Assembly (NCBI RefSeq): GCF_000447755.1
Contig: NZ_AUNE01000045.1
Location: forward strand, 182,902-246,901
Direction: 5' to 3'
DNA length: 64,000 nt
From: Bacteriovorax sp. BSW11_IV
Lineage (GTDB): Bacteria > Bdellovibrionota > Bacteriovoracia > Bacteriovoracales > Bacteriovoracaceae
The translations under genes and the position numbers were made by a program. Shown piece after piece: positions 18,295 through 26,954 of this stretch. Below the pieces are notes generated by a model. The model did not search any database and was not told where the DNA came from. It worked only from the letters and a program-made list of their open reading frames with translations. The stretch's first letter is position 1, and each line of letters begins with the position of its first letter.

Positions 18295-19179
18295 TTGAAA
18301 TTTCTTGAAGGAGATGGCGCGAAGCTAAAAATCGCCCTCAATGTCATTATTTTGTCCGCCGCATTATGGGGAGTCTCAAGAAGAGATGTTTCCTATACTG
18401 AGACAACGGCCTTTGAAAACGCTATGATCGACTCTTTTGCCCCGATGCAAAAGAGTGTGAGCTATATTCAGGAACAGTTGAGCGATTTTGTCGAGCATTA
18501 CCTAGCAAATGTGAATGCGAGCAAAGAGAACGTTGACCTGCATAAAAAAGTGAAAGAACTGGAAAGCGAATTATTTAGCTTTGAAGAAGTGGCCCTAGAG
18601 AATATTAGGCTCAAGGACCTTCTAGAGTTCGGAAAAGGTGTCAAAAGAAGAAAGGTTCTCGCTCAGGTTGTGGCCTGGAACGCAAATAGTGATTTTAGGG
18701 TTCTTCGCATTGATAAGGGAATAAAGGATGGGATTAAGGTTCAATCAACAGTTGTAACCTCAGATGGTCTTGTTGGTTATATCTATCGTATTACAGATAG
18801 CTTTGCAGATATCTTAACAATCGTTGATTCAAACAATAGAGTTGATGGGCTTATTGAGAGAACGCGTTCGCACGGTATTTTAGAAGGGGATTCAAATTCT
18901 AAAACACAAATGAAGTACGTCACAACTACTGACCCGGTTATTTTAGGTGATCTCGTTTTGACTTCGGGTTTAGGAAATATCTATCCAAAAGGCATTAGGA
19001 TTGGAGTCGTAACTCGAATTGAAAAAGAAAGTCATGGGATTGAGCAGGAGATCGAAGTAACTCCTGCGGTAGACTTCTCAAGGCTAGAAGAAGTTGTAGT
19101 GCTTGTTAGTGATGAAGGCAGCGATCATAAAATGGAGTGGGAAGCCCTCGATGATCCAGAACACTCAAGGAAGAATTAA
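18295..19179 (+). CDS. mreC: rod shape-determining protein MreC (TTG start)
   Basis: The 294-residue protein has one N-terminal membrane helix (about 10-25), a coiled coil (about 60-95) and the MreC beta-barrel pair (VVTSDGLVGYIYRI, NSRVDGLIERT-like and GDLVLTSGLGNIYPKGIRIG). It links the elongasome's cytoplasmic and periplasmic parts. The start is TTG 18295 with GGAG six bases upstream. The stop overlaps the mreD ATG. mreB is not beside it. Confidence 0.95.
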   Translation: MKFLEGDGAKLKIALNVIILSAALWGVSRRDVSYTETTAFENAMIDSFAPMQKSVSYIQEQLSDFVEHYLANVNASKENVDLHKKVKELESELFSFEEVALENIRLKDLLEFGKGVKRRKVLAQVVAWNANSDFRVLRIDKGIKDGIKVQSTVVTSDGLVGYIYRITDSFADILTIVDSNNRVDGLIERTRSHGILEGDSNSKTQMKYVTTTDPVILGDLVLTSGLGNIYPKGIRIGVVTRIEKESHGIEQEIEVTPAVDFSRLEEVVVLVSDEGSDHKMEWEALDDPEHSRKN

Positions 19180-19712
19180 TGAAGTTACAATTAAAAAATA
19201 TACTTATTTCTCAGTTCATCACGATTTTAATTCTAATCGTATTAGAAATCGTATCAACAGGAATTTTACCAATACTTGGACTTCAAAAATATTCTATTCC
19301 CTTTAATATTTTAGTTGTTCTATTTCTTGGATTTAAACTTGAGACGCCATACTTATCTGTCTTGATTCTTGTTGTTCAATTTTTCCATTCTTTTTTCTCT
19401 ATCGAGGGTTGGGAAATGGGAACAATTGCTGGAATTGTGATTTGTTTTATTATTTCGTTCCTAAGAGATTTAATTCATTTTCATTCATCTCTTGCAACAA
19501 TGATGGTAACGCAAATCTTCCAATTCATCTGGTTTGTAATTGTGTCTTTTCTTCTCTATTTGAAGTTGGATACGTTGGATTATATTATCGATAAATTTTG
19601 GAGATTTTTACCAGAGAGTATCTTTATTACACTTATGGCACCATTTTTCTTCTCATTATTTGATAAGGTATGGGGAGTTGGAGAGAAAGGTCTGCTTGGA
19701 GATGAGTCTTAA
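19179..19712 (+). CDS. mreD: rod shape-determining protein MreD-like
   Basis: The 177-residue protein is almost entirely hydrophobic with about five membrane segments (SQFITILILIVLEIVSTG, IPFNILVVLFLGF, MGTIAGIVICFIISF and others), matching MreD topology. MreD is poorly conserved in sequence, so the call rests on topology and on the mreC-mreD-mrdA-rodA order. The start and stop overlap neighbours by one base each (TAATG), indicating coupled translation. Confidence 0.85.
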   Translation: MKLQLKNILISQFITILILIVLEIVSTGILPILGLQKYSIPFNILVVLFLGFKLETPYLSVLILVVQFFHSFFSIEGWEMGTIAGIVICFIISFLRDLIHFHSSLATMMVTQIFQFIWFVIVSFLLYLKLDTLDYIIDKFWRFLPESIFITLMAPFFFSLFDKVWGVGEKGLLGDES

Positions 19713-21679
19713 TGTTTGGTGAAGATGATATTGTCAAAGGTCACAAACAAAGAGCAGATATAATATTTAATATTATCGTTTTTTGTTTTGGACTAATTGT
19801 CATTAGACTTTGGTACTTACAAATTTATAAAGGGGATCTCTTTTATAAATATTCAGTACAAAATCGTCTAAGAAAAGAAATTGTAAATGCCCCGCGCGGG
19901 TTAATCTTTAGTCGTAATAATGAACTACTTGTTCATAATGCTCTTCGTTTCGACGCAGCAGTTGTTCCTCAGTATCTAACAAAGAAAGATGAGACTTTTA
20001 AAAAGCTGTCTTCTATTTTAGAGATGGAGCAGGATGAGATTAAAAAGATTTTAAAAAATAATAGTAATCAGGCCAGTTATCGCCCAGTAGTTATAAAGAA
20101 GAATATCTCAGGTCGTGAAGTTGCAATTATTGAGACCGAGTCTTCTTCAATGCCTGGTGTGCGTGTTGAAACTTTTATTTCTCGTGAGTATCGCGATAAA
20201 GAAATTGGGGCACACTTACTTGGTTATATTTCCGAGATTTCTCAGGCGCAGCTTCCTAAATATAAAAAACGCGATGGAATCGACTACAACCTTGGAGACT
20301 TTATCGGTCAATCAGGTGTTGAAGAAATGTTTGATCAATCCCTTCGTGGTGAAGACGGTTATCAATTCATGGAAGTAGATGCTCGTGGACGCATGAAAAG
20401 GGTTATTCAATCAAATAACCTTTTCCAAGGAATTGAAAACAAGCCGGCCCGTCCTGGTAACAATATTCGTCTGACAATTGATCGCGATATGCAAATTCAG
20501 GCCTTCAATTCTTTAGAAGATAAAGTGGGAAGTGTTGTGGCCATTGATGTTGAGTCTGGTGAGATTTTGACAATGGTTTCTCGTCCTTCATTTGAACCAG
20601 GGCGATTTAGTAGAGGGATTTCTTCAGATTACTGGGCATCCCTTGTAAATGATCCAAACAGACCCCTCATTGATAGAACTATTCAAGAACACTATATGCC
20701 TGGTTCTACGTTCAAACCTTTCGTTGCTATTGCGGCCTTAGAAGAGGGGCTAATAAAGCCAGATCAAAAAATTATGTGCCCTCCAACTTTTAAACTTGGG
20801 CGTAGAGTTTTTCACGACTGGAAAAAAAATGGCCATGGTATGACGGATGTTTACAAATCGCTTCGCGAGTCAGTGGACGTTTACTTCTATAAAATCGGAA
20901 CTCAGTTAGATATTGATACTCTTGGCGAGTATGTTTCAAGCTTTGGACTTGGAAAGAAAACAGGAATTCTTTTGCCAAGGGAAACAAGTGGGCTTGTTCC
21001 AACAAAAGAATGGAAGAAGAAAAGATTCGGTGAAGAGTGGCAGCTTGGTGAAACACTTTCATGTGTAATCGGTCAGTCGTACAATCTTTCGACTCCATTG
21101 CAACTAGCGATTTCTTATGCGGCCATAGCTAATGGGGGAAAGGTCTATAAACCTTATATCATTAAAGAGGTTTTCTCTAATAATGGATCAATCATTAAAA
21201 AAGGAAGGCCTGAGATTTCAATGAATGCAAAGGTGTCGGATGAAACTTTGAAGCATATTCGTCGTGGTCTCTATGAAGTTGCTAACGTTAAAGGTGGGAC
21301 AGCTTGGTGGTACCGCGGGCGTGGTATCCATATGGCCGGAAAGTCGGGAACTTCACAAGTTCGTTCAATGTCATCAAAAGAGCTTTTTTCAAAGTGTAAG
21401 GATATGCCTTATAAAGATCGCCACCACGGAATCTTTGTGGCCTTTGCTCCTTATGAGAAGCCACGTGTGGCCGTTGCCGCTGTCGTAGAGCACGGTTGTT
21501 CGGGATCGGGTGCTGCTGCACCTGTTGTTCGTGATGTTTTAACAACATATATGAAAAAGTATGAGCCAGAGCTTTTCGAAAAATTATCGCAGATGGATAA
21601 GAATGCTTATTTAGAAATGCTCCGTGCTGAGCGTGAAAAGAAAGAGAAAAAAGAAGAAGAGGTAGAAGACGATGAATAA
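19712..21679 (+). CDS. mrdA: penicillin-binding protein 2 (elongation transpeptidase)
   Basis: The 655-residue class B PBP has one N-terminal membrane helix (about 20-38), the PBP dimer domain, and a transpeptidase domain with active-site Ser332 in STFK, the second motif SVD in LRESVDVYFYKIG, and the third motif KSGT at about residue 544. These are the usual PBP2 motifs. It cross-links peptidoglycan during side-wall growth together with RodA. The C-terminal tail is Glu/Lys-rich. It overlaps rodA by 8 bases. Confidence 0.96.
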   Translation: MFGEDDIVKGHKQRADIIFNIIVFCFGLIVIRLWYLQIYKGDLFYKYSVQNRLRKEIVNAPRGLIFSRNNELLVHNALRFDAAVVPQYLTKKDETFKKLSSILEMEQDEIKKILKNNSNQASYRPVVIKKNISGREVAIIETESSSMPGVRVETFISREYRDKEIGAHLLGYISEISQAQLPKYKKRDGIDYNLGDFIGQSGVEEMFDQSLRGEDGYQFMEVDARGRMKRVIQSNNLFQGIENKPARPGNNIRLTIDRDMQIQAFNSLEDKVGSVVAIDVESGEILTMVSRPSFEPGRFSRGISSDYWASLVNDPNRPLIDRTIQEHYMPGSTFKPFVAIAALEEGLIKPDQKIMCPPTFKLGRRVFHDWKKNGHGMTDVYKSLRESVDVYFYKIGTQLDIDTLGEYVSSFGLGKKTGILLPRETSGLVPTKEWKKKRFGEEWQLGETLSCVIGQSYNLSTPLQLAISYAAIANGGKVYKPYIIKEVFSNNGSIIKKGRPEISMNAKVSDETLKHIRRGLYEVANVKGGTAWWYRGRGIHMAGKSGTSQVRSMSSKELFSKCKDMPYKDRHHGIFVAFAPYEKPRVAVAAVVEHGCSGSGAAAPVVRDVLTTYMKKYEPELFEKLSQMDKNAYLEMLRAEREKKEKKEEEVEDDE

Positions 21680-22787
21680 TAATTCAGGAATTGTAGAGGC
21701 CTTAAAGAGATACGACTTTACCTTCTTCGGAATATCATTTGCGATATTCCTTGTGGGTGTCGTCAATCTTTATTCGGCCACTCATTCTTCGGCAAACGAT
21801 TATTTTGCTGATCTTTATACTGTTCAAATCGGTTGGTATGTATTTTCAACAATTGTTGGTGTTGTTGTAAGTTTCATTCAGCCAAAAAACTTTTTTCGCT
21901 ATGCCTGGCTCTTCTACGTTTTAAATATAATTCTCTTAGTGCTTGTTCTTTTTACAGGACATGTCGGAATGGGGGCGAGAAGATGGATTGTGTTAGGTCC
22001 CATTCGTTTGCAGCCTTCCGAGCTTATGAAGATCACTTCGATATTACTTTTGGCGCGTTGGTTTACTAAGAATGATCCTGATCAAGAGATGGGGTTAAAG
22101 CAGCTTATTGTTCCTTTTATTTTGGCCATGGTTCCCACATTGTTAATTGTCGTTGAACCAGATTTAGGAACAGGGCTACTTATTCTTCTTATCTTTTTTG
22201 TTATTGCTTTTTATCGCAAGCTTAAGTGGAAATCGATCGTCATCCTTGCCATCCTTGGAGTTCTCAGCGGTGGTATGATGTACAAATTTGGATTAAAAGA
22301 ATATCAAAGAAAAAGGATTTTAACTTTTATCAATCCATCGGCCGATGCCAAAGGTTCTGGGTATAACGCGATTCAATCAAAAATTGCCATTGGTTCAGGT
22401 CGTTTTCTAGGTAAGGGGTTTAAAAAGTCTTCTCAGGCCTCTTTAAATTATCTTCCTGAAAACCATACAGACTTTGTCTTCTCAATTTTTAATGAAGAAC
22501 ATGGTTTCTTTGGTTCTTTATTTTTAATCAGTTTATATCTGATTCTCTTTTATCGTTTTATTTGGCTTGCTCAATCGGTGACAAAAATCTATGACTCCAT
22601 TGTCGCCATAGGGGTGATGTCCATTTTCTTCTGGCACACCTTCGTCAATATGGGGATGGTTATGGGGCTTATGCCAATTGTAGGTTTACCTCTGCCGCTC
22701 ATGTCGTATGGAGGATCAAGTTTGCTCACTTTTGGAATTTGTTGTGGGATAGCCACATCAATTTCAAATTCTCGAAATCTATTCTGA
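21672..22787 (+). CDS. rodA: RodA peptidoglycan glycosyltransferase (SEDS family)
   Basis: The 371-residue polytopic protein (about ten membrane helices) has SEDS hallmarks: RRWIVLGPIRLQPSELMKI (about residues 101-119), VEPDLGTGLLIL with the essential acidic residue, LPENHTDFVFS, and the C-terminal VGLPLPLMSYGGSSLL. RodA polymerises lipid II during elongation and pairs with PBP2. It ends the four-gene elongasome operon. Confidence 0.96.
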   Translation: MNNNSGIVEALKRYDFTFFGISFAIFLVGVVNLYSATHSSANDYFADLYTVQIGWYVFSTIVGVVVSFIQPKNFFRYAWLFYVLNIILLVLVLFTGHVGMGARRWIVLGPIRLQPSELMKITSILLLARWFTKNDPDQEMGLKQLIVPFILAMVPTLLIVVEPDLGTGLLILLIFFVIAFYRKLKWKSIVILAILGVLSGGMMYKFGLKEYQRKRILTFINPSADAKGSGYNAIQSKIAIGSGRFLGKGFKKSSQASLNYLPENHTDFVFSIFNEEHGFFGSLFLISLYLILFYRFIWLAQSVTKIYDSIVAIGVMSIFFWHTFVNMGMVMGLMPIVGLPLPLMSYGGSSLLTFGICCGIATSISNSRNLF

Positions 22788-22810
22788 TTTAACTTATTGT
22801 AATGAGATCA

Positions 22811-22850
22811 TTTTTTAGGGTGTTAGTTTTTTAACACCCTAATGAAAAAA
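22811..22850 (+). terminator. long hairpin after rodA
   Basis: TAGGGTGTTA (22816-22825) pairs perfectly with TAACACCCTA (22832-22841) around GTTTTT. T-run 22811-22815 and A-run 22845-22850 can extend the stem past a 3-base bulge. No T-run follows on either strand, so it is not a canonical intrinsic terminator, though position fits one. Confidence 0.45.
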
Positions 22851-22927
22851 TATAACCACGCTAAAGAAAGAGCGCTCTTCTTGTTATTATTGCGATCGTT
22901 GATGTTAATTATGATCGGGATAATCTG

Positions 22928-23767
22928 ATGGTTGAGCGAATTAAAAAATTCTTCTTTCTTGGGCCTTTATTGTGCCTATTGATTGCGAAATCTCACGCTG
23001 GACCTGGACCATTGGCCGGAAAATATTACGTTGAAAATTTTTTCAAAGAAACTGCCGCTCAAATGCTTATTCACTTAGATTCAGCTGGACGAAGTGATCT
23101 TCTAAAATCAGAAATTGAGGCAGTAACACAAATTTTAAAAGAGACTCTTCAGGCCCAAAAAGTCATTGCCTACAAAGATCTCTACACTTATCAAAGAACC
23201 TATAGTGCCATTGGCGATGGTTTCATTCTTCTTGATATCGATAAGTGGCAAGAGGCCATTGCAAAAGGTAGAGATATTCGCAGTGGGATTATTTCAATTC
23301 TCTTAGAGATTAACGGTATCGATAATATCGATATGGCCGCAACTCTATACAGCTTACTACCTCGCTACAACAACAAAGGCATCTTTGATGTGGCCGAAGG
23401 ACACACGCCATTTTGTCTTATTAGTGATTATAAATCTAAAGTTCTCGCCCATACCAAAGAAGGTAAGGGAGATTGGTCTAAGAGTATTGGTGATGCCAAG
23501 GTCGCGGCCCTAAATGAATGTGAGCAAAAGGGGCTTGAGAACTGTTCACTTATACAACTTCGAACTCTTGGATTTGGAAAATGGCAGCGCTACAGATACG
23601 ATTACTCTGGCAATTCTTTTTCATTTGCTCGTACCTCTATGTTTTATACCAAGTGCTACAACCTATCGCGCTGTGAAGATTTCTATTCTTTTGCACCTCT
23701 AGGTCAGCTCTCGGCCATGGATATTCATGGCCTAGATGAAAAAATCAAAGAATGTAGTGAGCGTTAA
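22928..23767 (+). CDS. exported protein of unknown function
   Basis: I do not recognise this 279-residue protein. It has a signal peptide (FFFLGPLLCLLIAKSHA, cut near residue 25). Five Cys occur in the C-terminal half, and the segment SIGDAKVAALNECEQKGLENCSL (about 180-202, Ala-rich with two Cys) resembles the small DUF4189-type motif, weakly. It is monocistronic in appearance. A 12-base perfect palindrome AAGAGCGCTCTT (22868-22879) lies 48 bases upstream and could be an operator. Confidence 0.75.
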   Translation: MVERIKKFFFLGPLLCLLIAKSHAGPGPLAGKYYVENFFKETAAQMLIHLDSAGRSDLLKSEIEAVTQILKETLQAQKVIAYKDLYTYQRTYSAIGDGFILLDIDKWQEAIAKGRDIRSGIISILLEINGIDNIDMAATLYSLLPRYNNKGIFDVAEGHTPFCLISDYKSKVLAHTKEGKGDWSKSIGDAKVAALNECEQKGLENCSLIQLRTLGFGKWQRYRYDYSGNSFSFARTSMFYTKCYNLSRCEDFYSFAPLGQLSAMDIHGLDEKIKECSER

Positions 23768-23839
23768 CTTTTGGCATTAATCTTGCCCTAAATAAGCTAT
23801 ACAAACGAATGTTTAAACGTATTTTCAGGGGCTTATGTA

Positions 23840-24076
23840 ATGACTTTAAAACAAAAATTGCTCTTTATTTTGACGGCCATCTCATTTTTTAGCATTTCTC
23901 ACTCTTATGCAGGAGAGAGTTCTGCTAAAACAAATAAGGCCTTTGAGAAGCTAAAAGAGGATTTGTGGTCAAAGGGTCTTTACTTTGAAGAAACTCAAAT
24001 GCCTGTCTATAACGGGGTTGCGCCAACTGTTTTTCCAGAAGAATTGTCTCAGGCGCTGCAAAATGTTGACGTTTAA
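23840..24076 (+). CDS. small exported protein of unknown function
   Basis: The 78-residue product starts at ATG 23840 with the SD CAGGGG. It has a clear signal peptide (LLFILTAISFFSISHSYAG, cut near residue 27), leaving a mature peptide of about 50 residues that is acidic and lacks Cys (FEKLKEDLWSKGLYFEETQ, with VYNGVAPTVFPEEL near the end). No family recognised. It lies between the unknown exported protein and the MarR-type regulator, on the same strand. Confidence 0.65.
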   Translation: MTLKQKLLFILTAISFFSISHSYAGESSAKTNKAFEKLKEDLWSKGLYFEETQMPVYNGVAPTVFPEELSQALQNVDV

Positions 24077-24134
24077 TACGAAAACTTGATATAAAAGTAC
24101 CATAACCATACTAAACCAACAGGAAGTTCAAAGT

Positions 24135-24620
24135 ATGAGTAAGGTATCTCAAATCGGAAGTCTCTTAAAAAAACTACACCGTACATATAACGGTGAGCTT
24201 TTACGTCTTCTTCAATTAAAGGGTTTCACAGACCTTCGTCCTAGCTTTTTAGAAATTCTACTTTTTATCTGCGAAAATGATGGTCCAAGCATTAAAGAAA
24301 TTGGTTTGGCCTGTGGGTTAAAAAAGCAAACGATGACAAGTCACTTAAATGAACTTGAAAAACGTGGCTACATCCTAAGAAAAAATAATGCTCTTGATAA
24401 GAGAGAACAAAATATCTTTTTAACTGAGTACGGTGAAAAGTTTAAATTCAATCTTTTTGAATGTATCAGTGAAGTAGAAAGAACTTATGTTGAGCTAGTC
24501 GGTGAAGTCGAGCTTGATAGGGTAGAACATCTGCTTTCAAATTTTAACGACAAAATTAATGGCCAAAAACAAGAGACTCTACAATCGAGAGTTCAATTGA
24601 ATTTGGCCCTAGATTTCTAA
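24135..24620 (+). CDS. MarR-family transcriptional regulator
   Basis: The 161-residue protein has the MarR winged helix: helix pair IKEIGLACGLKKQTMTSHLNELEKRGYI (about 55-82, read in two parts) and the wing DKREQNIFLTEYG. Proteins of this family bind palindromic operators as dimers and often respond to small ligands. The target is not evident; the upstream small exported genes are candidates. The SD is CAGGAAG. Its end overlaps the convergent rhodanese gene by 4 bases. Confidence 0.9.
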   Translation: MSKVSQIGSLLKKLHRTYNGELLRLLQLKGFTDLRPSFLEILLFICENDGPSIKEIGLACGLKKQTMTSHLNELEKRGYILRKNNALDKREQNIFLTEYGEKFKFNLFECISEVERTYVELVGEVELDRVEHLLSNFNDKINGQKQETLQSRVQLNLALDF

Positions 24621-25126
24621 GCTTCCTTGATTAGAGGAAGCTCTTCTTTTTTTCCTGGCCAGTATTCATGGCCCCCTGAAATATTATTCACGTTGAAGTA
24701 ACCTCTTTTGATTAGAAGTTCACATGCTTTAATTGATCTTAAGCCGCGTTCTGAAATAACCATGATTGGTGTTGTCTTATTTTGAATTTCTGCATATCGA
24801 TAATCGAGTTGTTCAAGAGGAATGCGCACAGCACCCGGAAGATCATTTTCACTCTTATAGTCTGCTGCACTTACATCTAGGATGAGGAAGTCCATATCTG
24901 GATTTGAAAAAATATTGAAAGCGTCTTGTGGAGTGAGGTCGTTATATGGTCTTCCCATGAGAATCATATTGTCATCAATTGGGTCCCCATTTTTCACACG
25001 AATAAGGTGATTTCTTTGAAGAGCAATCGAAAAGTCTAGCTTTTCATCAATACGAGAAATATTCTTTTCAATATTTGTTAGTCTTGTGTTGATAAATTCA
25101 AGCATTTGAAAAATTCGAAGATCCAT
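24617..25126 (-). CDS. rhodanese-like protein lacking the catalytic cysteine
   Basis: The chosen start is ATG 25126 (169 residues), served by GAGGAAT at 25131-25137; an upstream GTG at 25150 has no SD. The N-terminal 45 residues form a coiled coil (LEFINTRLTNIEKNISRIDEKL). A rhodanese fold follows: DFLILDVSAADYKSENDLPGAVRIP, then the active-site loop reads VISERGLRS where catalytic members have C-R-x-G. The Cys is replaced by Ser, so sulfur transfer is unlikely; inactive rhodaneses usually serve in binding or regulation. It overlaps the MarR gene tail to tail. Confidence 0.85.
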   Translation of the reverse strand: MDLRIFQMLEFINTRLTNIEKNISRIDEKLDFSIALQRNHLIRVKNGDPIDDNMILMGRPYNDLTPQDAFNIFSNPDMDFLILDVSAADYKSENDLPGAVRIPLEQLDYRYAEIQNKTTPIMVISERGLRSIKACELLIKRGYFNVNNISGGHEYWPGKKEELPLIKEA

Positions 25127-25202
25127 ATATATTCCTCGCAAAGGGTCCACACATGGAAATTATAACAATTTAGTGAGATGAAATTCAGAGGGTAAAAGAT
25201 AC

Positions 25203-25221
25203 CCCGAGCGAATTGCTCGGG
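25203..25221 (-). terminator. terminator after the membrane/exported pair
   Basis: CCCGAGC (25203-25209) pairs with GCTCGGG (25215-25221) around GAATT, just after the stop of the minus-strand gene ending at 25228. On the minus strand a T-rich stretch (TATCTTTT) follows. Confidence 0.7.
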
Positions 25222-25227
25222 ATTGTT

Positions 25228-26133
25228 TTAAAACACTGGATAGAAAGTTCCGAAATGGATATTCCCTGTGATTACAGTAGTTAAAAAGCATGAAGTAAAA
25301 AAGATCGCACCTTCATAAACTCCGTAGCCAAGCTCGGCCTGAGAATTTACAAGTTTACCTTCGCTGTTCTTTTCTAGTAAATCGTCTTGGAAATTGAAGA
25401 TAAAGACCAATCCCTTTTTGAAAAATGGGATAATAATCAGTGAAAGAAGAATCTTTAAAATCACCTGAATACTGTACCACTTAATATCATTCAATTCGTG
25501 TTGCAAAGAAGAGGCGATAATTAATGACCAACCCCAGATGAAGCCCAGATAAGAGGCCCCAACGGCCAGATTTTTTTGAACCATAAGGCGGTTAAAGGAA
25601 AGCTTTGATATAAGAGAATATGACTTTGTCGCAAAACCAATAAGCACAATTGCAAAAAGCCAAAGAAAGAAGACCATAACAAGACTTGTTTGTGATACGG
25701 CAATTACAGTCTTTACGATATAGGCCATTCCTAATGAGTGAGCAAAGCACACAAGGGCGTAGGCAAAGTTCTTTCTCTTTGTGATCTCGTCATTATATTC
25801 AAAATTATAAAGAACGATACTTTCTATAATATAAATTGATCCTAGAAATAACGTTGATGCAATCAAAGCATCTACAGAAAAATCGAGCAGAGCAAGGTAG
25901 ATACCATCACTCATATTGAAGTAGAACTCTGAGAAAATGATCCCAATACCTATGATTCTAGAAAATAAGTGAAGCGTATCGCATGAGTTTTTCGATGGGA
26001 AAAATCTTCTGAACAGTTGGTTTCTCGCTGTCGGGTAGAGAAAAGTGTGGGCATATTTATAGAGAAAAATAGCACCACAAAGAAAAAGCGTGAAAACAAA
26101 TCTCAGGATTAGTTTATCAAAGAGTTCATTCAT
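25228..26133 (-). CDS. multi-spanning membrane protein, possibly DUF350-like
   Basis: The 301-residue protein has about eight hydrophobic segments (FVFTLFLCGAIFLYKYA, IGIGIIFSEFYF, LVMVFFLWLFAIVLIGFA and others). The last part, ELGYGVYEGAIFFTSCFLTTVITG, resembles the repeat unit of DUF350 membrane proteins, which can occur as tandem modules; this is a weak similarity judged by eye. Its start overlaps the upstream exported-protein gene by 8 bases, so the two products are probably made together. Function unknown. Confidence 0.72.
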   Translation of the reverse strand: MNELFDKLILRFVFTLFLCGAIFLYKYAHTFLYPTARNQLFRRFFPSKNSCDTLHLFSRIIGIGIIFSEFYFNMSDGIYLALLDFSVDALIASTLFLGSIYIIESIVLYNFEYNDEITKRKNFAYALVCFAHSLGMAYIVKTVIAVSQTSLVMVFFLWLFAIVLIGFATKSYSLISKLSFNRLMVQKNLAVGASYLGFIWGWSLIIASSLQHELNDIKWYSIQVILKILLSLIIIPFFKKGLVFIFNFQDDLLEKNSEGKLVNSQAELGYGVYEGAIFFTSCFLTTVITGNIHFGTFYPVF

Positions 26134-26866
26134 TTTTATTCTCCCATGGGGGAATTGAGAAAAGGCTTAATATATGCTTAATAAATTCTATTTTCTGCTC
26201 ATCAGTGTTCAAAGTGTCCTTGAACTCTTCTTTAGTAATTTCACCATTTGTTCCAAACTCATTGTTTAGACCGTAAAAAGGTCTGTCTTGAGTCGTATAA
26301 ACTTCAGCTGTTTTTTGAAAATCTTGAGTCGGTCTAAAACCACCCCATTTGAAAATTTTTGGAAAGTGGCGGTAGGCCCTATGAAAAGTCCAAACTTTTT
26401 CACCCGAATCTATGAGACGCCATCTTCCATAAGCGTGATCGCCAACATAGAGAATCCCTGGAGGCATTGGAACAGTACTTTCTTCGTGACCTTGCTCAAG
26501 TTCGCTAACATATTTTTGTTTTGCTTCTTTTTTTCCAGGCTCTTCAAAAAGAACTTCCTTTCTTCTAAAAAGAGAAAGTCCCTTGTTTGGAAGGTTCTTA
26601 TCCCAAAACTTCTTTGATGTTCTGACAACGATTTCTTCTGGGATCTTAAAACCGTGAACAATTTTATAGCGATGAAAATAGGTCTTAATCAGAAAGCCTG
26701 TCTTAAATGAATCCACAAGAATAATAGAGAGCGGGGCCCCGAAGAAAAAATCGGAGTAAACTTGTTCATTGGCAAGATAAGGCGTCCTTTGCTCTGATGG
26801 TGAGAAACTTTTTGAGAGTCCCAGAAAGATCAGGATCAAGAGAACGTATAATGAAATTTTATTCAT
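26126..26866 (-). CDS. exported or anchored protein of unknown function
   Basis: The 246-residue protein starts with a hydrophobic signal (ISLYVLLILIFLGLSKS) without a lipobox Cys. The remainder is rich in aromatic and basic residues (GDHAYGRWRLIDSGEKVWTFHRAYRHFPKIF near residues 143-173, in parts). No Cys. I do not recognise the family. The 8-base overlap with the downstream membrane-protein gene suggests a two-component envelope unit. Confidence 0.72.
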   Translation of the reverse strand: MNKISLYVLLILIFLGLSKSFSPSEQRTPYLANEQVYSDFFFGAPLSIILVDSFKTGFLIKTYFHRYKIVHGFKIPEEIVVRTSKKFWDKNLPNKGLSLFRRKEVLFEEPGKKEAKQKYVSELEQGHEESTVPMPPGILYVGDHAYGRWRLIDSGEKVWTFHRAYRHFPKIFKWGGFRPTQDFQKTAEVYTTQDRPFYGLNNEFGTNGEITKEEFKDTLNTDEQKIEFIKHILSLFSIPPWENKNE

Positions 26867-26927
26867 AAAAAATAACGCATTTCTTTGTAATTAAAGGCAT
26901 TATCTCCCATTGAGTGCGAAGAAACAA

Positions 26928-26947
26928 GCCAAGGAAAAATCCTTGGC
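26928..26947 (-). terminator. terminator after the HD phosphohydrolase gene
   Basis: GCCAAGGA and TCCTTGGC (8-bp perfect arms, 4-base A loop) lie 7 bases past the minus-strand stop at 26955, followed on that strand by TTGTTTCTT. Confidence 0.75.
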
Positions 26948-26954
26948 CCAACTT

